Shown here: positions 34,495 to 41,339 of the stretch, one piece after another | How the letters are laid out: the number at the start of each line of letters is the position of its first letter | Numbering within the stretch: the first letter of the stretch is position 1 | From: an uncultured Shewanella sp. | GTDB lineage: Bacteria > Pseudomonadota > Gammaproteobacteria > Enterobacterales > Shewanellaceae | Assembly: GCF_947501665.1 (NCBI RefSeq) | Contig: NZ_CANMWS010000038.1 | Coordinates: 1 to 41,339 of the forward strand | DNA length: 41,339 bases | Reading direction: 5' to 3' | Notes under the pieces: generated by a model | What the model was told of the DNA's origin: nothing | What the model saw: only the letters and a program-made list of their open reading frames with translations | The model's database searches: none | Made by a program: the position numbers and the translations under genes

Positions 34495-35688
34495 ATGTTT
34501 GAGATCATGGACAGTCATACAGACGAAGCGGTGATTAAGGTCATCGGCGTTGGTGGTGGCGGTGGTAATGCCGTAGAACATATGGTGAAACACAACATCG
34601 AAGGTGTTGAGTTTGTTGCAACAAATACGGATGCACAAGCATTACGTAAATCGGCTGCGAGTACGACAATTCAATTGGGACGAGATGTCACCAAAGGATT
34701 GGGTGCAGGAGCAAATCCTGAAATTGGCCGTTTAGCTGCCGAAGAAGATAAAGAAAGTATCCGTAATGCAATTAAAGGGTCGGACATGATCTTTATTGCT
34801 GCAGGTATGGGCGGAGGCACAGGAACAGGCGCAGCGCCGGTTGTTGCTGAAGTGGCTCGTGAAGAAGGTATTTTAACGGTCGCAGTAGTGACTAAGCCTT
34901 TTCCTTTTGAAGGGAAAAAGCGCATGGGGTTTGCTGAGCTTGGTATAGAGCAGCTTGCTAAACATGTTGATTCACTGATCACTATTCCAAATGAAAAGCT
35001 GCTTAAAGTGTTAGGTCGTGGTACCTCACTACTGGATGCATTTGCTGCGGCAAATAATGTGCTTTTAGGTGCAGTGCAAGGTATTGCTGAGCTGATCACT
35101 CGTCCAGGTCTGATTAACGTCGATTTCGCGGATGTGAAAACCGTCATGTCCGAAATGGGCAATGCAATGATGGGTACTGGTGTTGCCAGCGGCGAAGATC
35201 GAGCTGAAGAAGCAGCAGAAGCGGCAGTTGCAAGCCCATTACTGGAAGATATTGACTTAGCAGGTGCTCGTGGCGTGTTGGTTAATATTACTGCCGGTAT
35301 GGACATGAGCATTGAAGAATTTGAGACTGTGGGTAACCATGTCAAGGCTTATGCTTCTGATAATGCCACTGTTGTTGTTGGTGCTGTTATTGATCCTGAA
35401 ATGAGTGATGAGCTACGTGTTACCGTTGTTGCCACAGGTATTGGGGCAGAGAAAAAGCCTGATATTCAATTAGTGACTAAGCCTACACCACGTGCTGAGC
35501 CTGCTGTGACAACCACAGAGCAGCCTCGTACAGAAAGCTTTGTTGCTGAAGATATGATAACGCCAAATATTCCTCAAGGAAATGCTGCACCAGTACCTCA
35601 ACAGCAAGTTGTCGTACCAACTCCTGAGAAGAAAAACGAGTTAGATTATCTCGATATTCCAGCTTTTTTACGTAAGCAAGCTGACTAA
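34495..35688 (+). CDS. ftsZ: Cell division GTPase FtsZ
   Basis: FtsZ is the tubulin-like GTPase that forms the Z ring. The 397-residue protein has the N-terminal VIKVIGVGGGGGNAVEHM, the tubulin signature GGGTGTG (106-112), the T7 loop region NVDFADVKTVMSEMG, and a variable linker rich in Pro, Gln and Thr (about 320-380) before the conserved tail LDYLDIPAFLRKQAD that binds FtsA, ZipA and SlmA. An upstream in-frame ATG (34474) is passed over because GGAGAGAAGG lies right before the ATG at 34495. Confidence 0.98.
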   Translation: MFEIMDSHTDEAVIKVIGVGGGGGNAVEHMVKHNIEGVEFVATNTDAQALRKSAASTTIQLGRDVTKGLGAGANPEIGRLAAEEDKESIRNAIKGSDMIFIAAGMGGGTGTGAAPVVAEVAREEGILTVAVVTKPFPFEGKKRMGFAELGIEQLAKHVDSLITIPNEKLLKVLGRGTSLLDAFAAANNVLLGAVQGIAELITRPGLINVDFADVKTVMSEMGNAMMGTGVASGEDRAEEAAEAAVASPLLEDIDLAGARGVLVNITAGMDMSIEEFETVGNHVKAYASDNATVVVGAVIDPEMSDELRVTVVATGIGAEKKPDIQLVTKPTPRAEPAVTTTEQPRTESFVAEDMITPNIPQGNAAPVPQQQVVVPTPEKKNELDYLDIPAFLRKQAD

Positions 35689-35760
35689 TATTTTAACTGG
35701 CTGAAGTTAATTGGAATAATTGTCGCCTATACTTGGTGAGGCTAGGTATGTCTACTTATT

Positions 35761-35789
35761 TTGGTTAATTGGTAAAGCTATGCTAGAAT
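35761..35789 (+). promoter_or_regulatory. Candidate lpxC promoter
   Basis: TTGGTT (35761-35766) and TAGAAT (35784-35789) are 17 bases apart in the 181-bp gap between ftsZ and lpxC. No terminator follows ftsZ, so lpxC may also be read from the dcw message. Confidence 0.5.
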
Positions 35790-35869
35790 CATTCGCCGAG
35801 TCTATTTGGCTCAGTAGGACTATTTTTGTGTTTTGTACATGCTTTTGTGGCGAAATGACAGGTGTTTAA

Positions 35870-36787
35870 ATGATTTTTCAAAGAACAGTCAAAGAAATGG
35901 TAAAAACCACTGGTGTTGGATTACATTCTGGCAACAAGGTCACTTTGATCATCAGGCCTGCCCCGATCAATACAGGGATAGTGCTTGTGCGCACAGATTT
36001 AACGCCAGCAGTTGAGATCCCGGCTGTCGCTGATCAGGTTCGTGAAACGACAATGTGTACAGCATTAGTGAATGATGATGGTGTGCGTATTTCAACGATT
36101 GAGCATTTATTTGCAGCGCTCGCGGGTCTAGGAATTGATAACGCCATCATTGAGGTCGATGCACCTGAGATCCCAATTATGGATGGCAGTGCTAGTCCTT
36201 TTGTTTTTTTATTGCAATCAGTTGGCATTGCGGATCAAAGTGCTGTAAAAAAATATATTCGAATTACCAAACCTATCCGTGTGGAAGATGGTGAAAAATG
36301 GGCTGAACTAAAACCTTTCAAAGGTTTTAGAGTTAATTTTGCTATTGATTTTAATCATCCTGAAATTGCTCGTAGCCAACAACACGTGATAATGGATTTC
36401 TCTTCGGCTGCTTTCATTAAAGAAATTAGCCGAGCTAGAACGTTTGGTTTTATGCGCGATATTGAATATTTAAGAGCCAATAATTTAGCTTTGGGTGGCA
36501 GCATGGAAAATGCCGTAGTATTAGATGAATATCGAGTATTGAACCCAGACGGACTGCGTTATGATGACGAGTTTGTAAAACATAAGATTTTAGATGCATT
36601 TGGTGATTTATATGTAGCAGGACACGCAATTGTGGGTGAGTTTAGCGCATATAAAACGGGCCATGCATTAAATAACCAATTGGTTAGAGCAATGTTAGCA
36701 CAGCAGGAAGCTTGGGAGATTGTGAGCTTTGAAGAAGCTGACGCCCCTGTTAACTTTACGGTACCCGCCGGAGCCGTTTTCGCTTAA
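35870..36787 (+). CDS. lpxC: UDP-3-O-acyl-GlcNAc deacetylase LpxC
   Basis: LpxC is the zinc enzyme that commits UDP-GlcNAc to lipid A synthesis. The 305 residues (305 in E. coli) keep every key residue: His79 in IEHLFAAL, His238 and Asp242 in KHKILDAFGDL (zinc ligands), and His265 in KTGHALNN (catalysis), plus the opening QRTVKEMVKTTGVGLHSG. AGGTG precedes the ATG. In E. coli LpxC is degraded by FtsH through a C-terminal tail ending in nonpolar residues; here the tail ends PAGAVFA, which would fit. Confidence 0.98.
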   Translation: MIFQRTVKEMVKTTGVGLHSGNKVTLIIRPAPINTGIVLVRTDLTPAVEIPAVADQVRETTMCTALVNDDGVRISTIEHLFAALAGLGIDNAIIEVDAPEIPIMDGSASPFVFLLQSVGIADQSAVKKYIRITKPIRVEDGEKWAELKPFKGFRVNFAIDFNHPEIARSQQHVIMDFSSAAFIKEISRARTFGFMRDIEYLRANNLALGGSMENAVVLDEYRVLNPDGLRYDDEFVKHKILDAFGDLYVAGHAIVGEFSAYKTGHALNNQLVRAMLAQQEAWEIVSFEEADAPVNFTVPAGAVFA

Positions 36788-36796
36788 TTATTGATG

Positions 36797-37249
36797 TTAA
36801 GATTGCCTTGAACGGCTGGCTAATGCAGCCAGCCGTTTTAGTTTCTGAGCAAGAGAACCATCGGTTTGCTCCGCAATCGCTTCAATATGTGATGCAGCAG
36901 TCTGGCTTATCTGTCTCTTTTTTGATGTGACTGTTGAAGGTTGAGAGTGCAACCTTGGGTTGACTTTAACTTCAATAGCAGTAAGCATAGGCAACATTTC
37001 TGCTTGCAATTGTTGTAATATTTGTATTTTTTGGAAGTTAATTCTAGTAGCCCAGACTGAAGTACTCGTTTCAATCACGAGTGTCCCTTGACGTAAGTTT
37101 GCGACTTTTAATTGTTCTGCAACTGGGCCTTTAAGTACACATTTTACATGATGATTTAGATGCAATAGGAGTTCTGCTTTTTCAGCTAATTGTGGCATGC
37201 CGCCTTGTTGATGAAGCAGTTGGCTAAGATCCAGAGGGAGCTTTTTCAT
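36797..37249 (-). CDS. dciA: DciA-type DnaB helicase loader (DUF721)
   Basis: The 150-residue protein fits the DUF721 family: an N-terminal domain of about 100 residues (LPLDLSQLLHQQGGMPQLAE; ANLRQGTLVIETSTSVWATR with the conserved Trp; FQKIQILQQLQAEM) and a basic, less ordered C-terminus. DciA helps load the replicative helicase in bacteria lacking DnaC, including Vibrio, where it also lies near secA. The frame opens at a TTG at 37300, but the ATG at 37249 starts the conserved MKKLP. The ribosome binding site is poor. It is convergent with lpxC (nine bases) and divergent from the M23 gene (27 bases). Confidence 0.85.
   Translation of the reverse strand: MKKLPLDLSQLLHQQGGMPQLAEKAELLLHLNHHVKCVLKGPVAEQLKVANLRQGTLVIETSTSVWATRINFQKIQILQQLQAEMLPMLTAIEVKVNPRLHSQPSTVTSKKRQISQTAASHIEAIAEQTDGSLAQKLKRLAALASRSRQS
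36811..36839 (+). terminator. lpxC terminator inside the dciA coding sequence
   Basis: AACGGCTGGCT and AGCCAGCCGTT form a perfect eleven-base-pair stem with loop AATGC, followed by TTTT on the plus strand. It begins 24 bases after the lpxC stop, within the last codons of dciA on the other strand. The minus strand lacks a T-run after it, so dciA is not stopped early. Confidence 0.8.
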
Positions 37250-37276
37250 ATGATAATAAAATGGCTTGGTTAGGTT

Positions 37277-38176
37277 ATGAGTGTAACAGTTTTTATTCAA
37301 AGTCGAAATGGTGCGAAACGTTGGCAGCCCGGAAAGCGTTGGTTATTATTACCTGCACTTTTAATTGCTGCCGGTATTGGTGTTTATGAACATAATGAAC
37401 AGCAATACCGGCAGCAGCAAGTGAATGTTGATGGCGAAAAAGCCGCTCGACAAGAACAACAAAAAGAATTAGTCGAACTTAAAAATGCTACCGCATCCCA
37501 ACTTTCTATGTTGGCAACCCATGTTGCTCGAATGCAGGCTAAATTAACCCGTTTAGAAGCGTTGGGCCAGCAAGTCGCACAGAATAATAAATTAGACGAT
37601 CAATTTGATTTCTCAGATGAAGTGGGCGTAGGTGGATTAAGTGATATTGGCGCGAATATTGAGATAGAGCAGCTGCTTGCCGATATGGATAGTTTGGTAT
37701 CACGTATTGATAAGAACAATGTTCAGCTTTCATTACTTGAAACTGTGTCATCGAATCTCCATATAGATAAAGAACGTTATATTTCAGGTCGACCAATCAC
37801 CAAAGGTTGGTTATCATCCCATTTCGGATTTAGAACTGATCCCTTTAATGGGCGTAGAGCGTTTCATAAAGGAATTGATTTTGCCGGTAAGGATGGATCC
37901 GAAGTTGTCTCAACCGGTGGTGGTGTTGTCACATGGGCAGGTCCGCGGTTTGGTTATGGAGAATTAGTCGAGATAGATCATGGCAATGGTTTACGCACTC
38001 GATACGGTCATAATAAAGCGTTACTTGTTCATGTTGGTGATGTTGTCGCGAAAGGCGAGGATATAGCTGTAATGGGGAGTACTGGTCGTTCAACTGGGCC
38101 CCATGTGCATTATGAAGTGCTACGTGATGGAAAACAAATCGACCCAAAAACATTTGTTTATCGCAAAGCGGGTTAA
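37277..38176 (+). CDS. Membrane-anchored M23 (LytM) family metallopeptidase
   Basis: The 299-residue protein has a basic cytoplasmic tail, a transmembrane anchor (about 22-37, WLLLPALLIAAGIGVY), a periplasmic coiled coil (about 42-160) and a C-terminal LytM domain (about 175-297). The zinc and catalytic residues are intact: His197 and Asp201 in FHKGIDFAG, and His276 and His278 in GPHVHYE. It should therefore be an active endopeptidase on peptidoglycan cross-links, unlike the degenerate activators EnvC and NlpD. It lies between lpxC-dciA and secA, as in related genera; which peptide bond it cuts is not known. Confidence 0.9.
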   Translation: MSVTVFIQSRNGAKRWQPGKRWLLLPALLIAAGIGVYEHNEQQYRQQQVNVDGEKAARQEQQKELVELKNATASQLSMLATHVARMQAKLTRLEALGQQVAQNNKLDDQFDFSDEVGVGGLSDIGANIEIEQLLADMDSLVSRIDKNNVQLSLLETVSSNLHIDKERYISGRPITKGWLSSHFGFRTDPFNGRRAFHKGIDFAGKDGSEVVSTGGGVVTWAGPRFGYGELVEIDHGNGLRTRYGHNKALLVHVGDVVAKGEDIAVMGSTGRSTGPHVHYEVLRDGKQIDPKTFVYRKAG

Positions 38177-38238
38177 TCATATCAATAGGCTTTCAGACTC
38201 GCAAAGGGACTTGGCCAACAACATAATAAGTGGTTCAG

Positions 38239-40962
38239 ATGTTTGGTAAATTACTGACAAAAATATTTGGTAGTCGAAATGAGCGTACGCTCAAAGGGTT
38301 CAAAAAAATAGCTTCGCAAGTGAATGAGCTAGAAGAAGCGTATCAAAAGCTGACCGATGCTGAGCTCAAGGCGAAGACGGCTTCCTTTCGTGAGCGCTTA
38401 GAGAAAGATGAAAGTTTAGAAAGTATCATGCCTGAAGCGTTTGCTGTTGTTCGTGAAGCCTCTGTACGTGTGTTTGAAATGCGCCATTTTGATGTTCAGC
38501 TTATTGGTGGCATGATTTTAAACAGTAATCGTATTGCTGAAATGCGGACCGGTGAAGGTAAAACGCTCACCGCGACATTGCCCGCATACCTTAATGGCTT
38601 AACGGGAAAAGGTGTTCATGTTATTACTGTGAATGATTACCTTGCTGCTCGTGATGCTGAATTCAATCGTCCTTTATTTGAATTTTTAGGTTTAAGTGTT
38701 GGGATCAATGTGGCCGGTCTTGCTCAAGCAGAAAAGAAAGCGGCTTATGATGCAGACATCACCTACGGGACAAATAATGAATTTGGCTTTGATTATTTGC
38801 GTGACAACATGGCTTTTTCGCCTGCTGAGCGCGTTCAACGTCCATTACATTATGCTCTTATTGATGAAGTCGATTCCATTTTAATTGATGAAGCTCGAAC
38901 CCCCCTTATTATTTCTGGTGCAGCTGAAGATAGTTCAGAGCTCTATATTAAGATTAATACCTTAATTCCTAATCTTGTTCGTCAAGATAAAGAAGACAGT
39001 GATGAATATACCGGTACTGGTGATTATTCGATTGATGAGAAAGCCAAGCAAGTTCATATGACTGAGCGTGGTCAAGAAAAAGTGGAGTTATTGCTGACTG
39101 AGCGTGGCATGTTAGCTGAAGGCGATTCCTTGTATTCTGCAACTAACATTTCTTTACTTCATCATGTTAATGCGGCTTTACGTGCGCACACTCTTTTTGA
39201 GAAAGATGTCGATTATATTGTACAAGACGATGAAGTTATCATTGTTGATGAGCATACCGGCAGGACCATGCCGGGTCGTCGTTGGTCAGAAGGTTTACAT
39301 CAAGCGGTAGAGGCGAAAGAAAACGCCAAAATTCAGAATGAAAACCAAACACTGGCATCGATTACCTTTCAAAATTTCTTCCGCCAATACGAAAAGTTGG
39401 CGGGAATGACAGGGACGGCGGATACCGAGGCGTTTGAATTTCAACATATCTATAGTTTAGATACCGTTGTTGTACCAACAAATAAACCAATGGTTCGTGC
39501 AGACAAAGCTGATTTAGTCTATCTAACGGCTGCTGAAAAATACACTGCCATTATTGACGACATTCGAGATTGCCGTGAAAGAGGGCAACCTGTGTTGGTG
39601 GGTACGGTATCGATTGAGCAGTCAGAATTATTGCATAGCTTAATGAAGAAAGAAAAAATTCCTCATGAAGTACTCAATGCGAAATTCCATGAACGTGAAG
39701 CGGATATTGTTGCTCAAGCAGGCCGTAAAGGGGCTGTGACCATTGCAACTAATATGGCAGGTCGAGGAACGGATATTGTGCTCGGCGGTAACTGGAATAT
39801 GGAAATTGATGCACTCAAAGATCCAAGTGACGAGCAAAAAGCCAAGGTGAAAGCGGATTGGCAAGTACGTCATGATGAAGTTGTTGGGTTAGGCGGATTG
39901 CATATTTTAGGTACTGAGCGTCACGAATCACGTCGTATTGATAACCAGTTACGAGGTCGTTCTGGTCGTCAAGGTGATGCCGGTTCTTCTCGTTTTTATC
40001 TTTCTATGGAAGATAGCTTGATGCGTATTTTCGCTTCAGAACGTGTTTCTTCAATGATGAAAAAACTTGGTATGGAAGAAGGTGAAGCGATTGAACATCC
40101 TTGGGTGTCTCGTGCAATTGAAAATGCGCAACGTAAAGTGGAAGCGAGAAACTTCGATATTCGTAAGCAATTACTTGAGTTTGATGATGTGGCTAATGAT
40201 CAACGCCAAGTCGTTTATAACCAACGTAACGCATTAATGGATGCAGAAAGTATTCAAGACACTATTACGAACATTCAAGGTGATGTTGTTAATGATATTG
40301 TTGATCAATATATTCCACCACAATCTGTCGAAGAGCTATGGGATGTACCAGGTCTTGAAAAACGCTTAGATCATGAATATGGTTTATCTTTACCAGTACA
40401 AGAATGGCTAGATAAAGAAGATGATCTTCATGAAGAAACATTACGTGAGCGCATTGTTGATTCTTGGGTGACTGCTTATAAAGCAAAAGAAGAGATGGTC
40501 GGTGAGCAAGTATTACGTCAGTTTGAGAAGGCAGTGATGTTGCAGACGCTTGATGGTCTTTGGAAAGAGCATTTGTCTGCCATGGATCATTTACGTCAAG
40601 GTATTCATTTACGTGGTTATGCTCAAAAGAACCCTAAGCAAGAATATAAGCGTGAATCATTTCAGCTGTTTCAAGATATGTTGGAATCTTTAAAACAAGA
40701 CGTGATTGCTATTTTGTCTAAAGTTCAGGTGCAAGCGCAAGCTGATGTTGAAGAAATGGAAGCCCAGCGTAGACAAGAAGAAGCGAAAATTCAGCGTGAT
40801 TACCAACATGCGGCTGCAGATGCATTGGTTGGTAGTAATGAAACTGAAGCGGATGCTGCTCATACGCCTATTGTTCGTTCTGGTGATAAGGTGGGTCGTA
40901 ATGATCCTTGTCCTTGCGGATCAGGCCGTAAATACAAACAGTGTCATGGCAAATTGACCTAA
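38239..40962 (+). CDS. secA: Preprotein translocase ATPase SecA
   Basis: SecA drives preproteins through SecYEG. The 907 residues (901 in E. coli) show the amphipathic N-terminus FGKLLTKIFGSRNERTL, Walker A GEGKT (105-109), LIDEVDSILIDEARTPLIIS, the preprotein-binding domain, NMAGRGTDIVLGG, RGRSGRQGDAGSSRFYLS, the scaffold helix with LDGLWKEHLSAMDHLRQGI, and the C-terminal zinc motif DPCPCGSGRKYKQCHG that binds SecB. A GTG nine bases upstream is in frame; the ATG at 38239 fits family starts better. No secM precedes it; the M23 gene is there instead. Confidence 0.98.
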   Translation: MFGKLLTKIFGSRNERTLKGFKKIASQVNELEEAYQKLTDAELKAKTASFRERLEKDESLESIMPEAFAVVREASVRVFEMRHFDVQLIGGMILNSNRIAEMRTGEGKTLTATLPAYLNGLTGKGVHVITVNDYLAARDAEFNRPLFEFLGLSVGINVAGLAQAEKKAAYDADITYGTNNEFGFDYLRDNMAFSPAERVQRPLHYALIDEVDSILIDEARTPLIISGAAEDSSELYIKINTLIPNLVRQDKEDSDEYTGTGDYSIDEKAKQVHMTERGQEKVELLLTERGMLAEGDSLYSATNISLLHHVNAALRAHTLFEKDVDYIVQDDEVIIVDEHTGRTMPGRRWSEGLHQAVEAKENAKIQNENQTLASITFQNFFRQYEKLAGMTGTADTEAFEFQHIYSLDTVVVPTNKPMVRADKADLVYLTAAEKYTAIIDDIRDCRERGQPVLVGTVSIEQSELLHSLMKKEKIPHEVLNAKFHEREADIVAQAGRKGAVTIATNMAGRGTDIVLGGNWNMEIDALKDPSDEQKAKVKADWQVRHDEVVGLGGLHILGTERHESRRIDNQLRGRSGRQGDAGSSRFYLSMEDSLMRIFASERVSSMMKKLGMEEGEAIEHPWVSRAIENAQRKVEARNFDIRKQLLEFDDVANDQRQVVYNQRNALMDAESIQDTITNIQGDVVNDIVDQYIPPQSVEELWDVPGLEKRLDHEYGLSLPVQEWLDKEDDLHEETLRERIVDSWVTAYKAKEEMVGEQVLRQFEKAVMLQTLDGLWKEHLSAMDHLRQGIHLRGYAQKNPKQEYKRESFQLFQDMLESLKQDVIAILSKVQVQAQADVEEMEAQRRQEEAKIQRDYQHAAADALVGSNETEADAAHTPIVRSGDKVGRNDPCPCGSGRKYKQCHGKLT

Positions 40963-40991
40963 ATAGACATTTAGCTTGTGTTGATATAATG

Positions 40992-41023
40992 AAAAAGCCA
41001 ACCTCATTTAGGTTGGCTTTTTT
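40992..41023 (+). terminator. Rho-independent terminator after secA
   Basis: AAAAGCCAACCT and AGGTTGGCTTTT form a twelve-base-pair stem with a five-base loop and a T-run. It lies 30 bases after the secA stop. Confidence 0.94.
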
Positions 41024-41271
41024 GATCCTGAATGAATTATCACTTTATGGTTTGTATATCGTATTGTGATTTTCTATTGAATGACCACCTATTTTAATCA
41101 AATCGCTATTAAAAGGTATCTATCTGCAAATCTGTATATAGTGATTATTCCCAATTGTCGATTAAATCTGCGTTTACAGGGCGCTTTGTGGATAACTTAG
41201 GGGGTAAATCGTTAGGAAGTTGTGCTTAATAAATAAAGTGAAAATAAATGCTTTTTTTCTTTAAAAAGCCC
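41024..41271. other. Spacer between secA terminator and rRNA promoter
   Basis: No gene found; mutT, often next to secA, is not here. The right part is strongly AT-rich (41240-41265, with runs of A and T), like the UP element and Fis region of rRNA promoters. One perfect DnaA-type 9-mer TGTGGATAA occurs at 41187-41195. Confidence 0.6.
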
Positions 41272-41299
41272 TTGCGCTAATCTCAAATCTCCCTATAAT
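41272..41299 (+). promoter_or_regulatory. Ribosomal RNA operon P1 promoter
   Basis: TTGCGC (41272-41277) and TATAAT (41294-41299) have the 16-base spacing typical of rrn P1 promoters. The following GCGCACCCACTGACACGG nearly copies E. coli rrn P1 downstream sequence (GCGCCACCACTGACACGG), and an AT-rich UP-like stretch lies upstream. Transcription should start near 41306. The 16S gene would lie beyond the window. Confidence 0.9.
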
Positions 41300-41339
41300 G
41301 CGCACCCACTGACACGGCAAAGCAGCTTACTAAGCAATT

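Noticed and set aside
34671..35345. 224-codon open frame antisense to ftsZ
   Set aside because: It mirrors the codon pattern of a highly conserved gene, has a low-complexity Ser/Pro/Ala-rich product and no ribosome binding site; it is a shadow frame.
1..41339. CRISPR arrays, tRNA genes, prophage or defence islands
   Set aside because: No regularly spaced repeats, no tRNA-like cloverleaf and no recognisable phage, toxin-antitoxin or defence genes were found; nearly every long frame belongs to a core gene.

Overview
The window is a chromosomal stretch from a gammaproteobacterium of the Alteromonadales, most likely Shewanella or a close relative. This rests on recalled gene order and protein similarity (coaBC, slmA, radC, rpmBG, argA, rarD, yigI, recQ, then leuABCD, fadL and the dcw cluster running into secA); no database search was made. 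Almost everything is core housekeeping. I saw no CRISPR array, prophage, integron or intact insertion sequence.

Left part (1-12000). On the minus strand are the 5' part of a secreted S9 peptidase, slmA and coaBC, with dut missing from its usual place between the last two. On the plus strand follow radC, rpmB-rpmG with a strong promoter and terminator, and argA behind a pair of ARG boxes. The transporter rarD and thioesterase yigI (minus) sit back to back with recQ (plus). A minus-strand gene then encodes a membrane protein with a TPR-like periplasmic part and a GGDEF-like domain that has lost its signature.

Middle (12000-19730). A leucine biosynthesis operon leuABCD is preceded by a promoter, a leucine-rich leader peptide and a transcription attenuator, with a FadR-like site further upstream. 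Next come about 600 bp without a gene, holding a 34-bp palindrome, and then fadL, which is interrupted by one in-frame stop codon.

Right part (19730-41339). This is the division and cell wall (dcw) cluster: mraZ, rsmH, ftsL, ftsI, murE, murF, mraY, murD, ftsW, murG, murC, ftsQ, ftsA, ftsZ, lpxC, mostly overlapping or only a few bases apart. Four TGGNN repeats at 10-bp spacing lie just upstream of mraZ and look like the MraZ operator. The usual ddlB between murC and ftsQ is absent; the gap holds a good promoter instead. After lpxC come dciA (minus), an M23 peptidase and secA, and the window ends in a typical ribosomal RNA P1 promoter, so an rRNA operon should begin just past the right edge.

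Together the genes make UDP-MurNAc-pentapeptide and lipid II, build the divisome, start lipid A synthesis, load the replicative helicase and drive protein export. No clearly new system is present. The points most worth checking are the GGDEF-like membrane protein, the FadR-like site before leu, the broken fadL, the palindrome after leuD, and several regulatory arrangements that look ready-made for testing.
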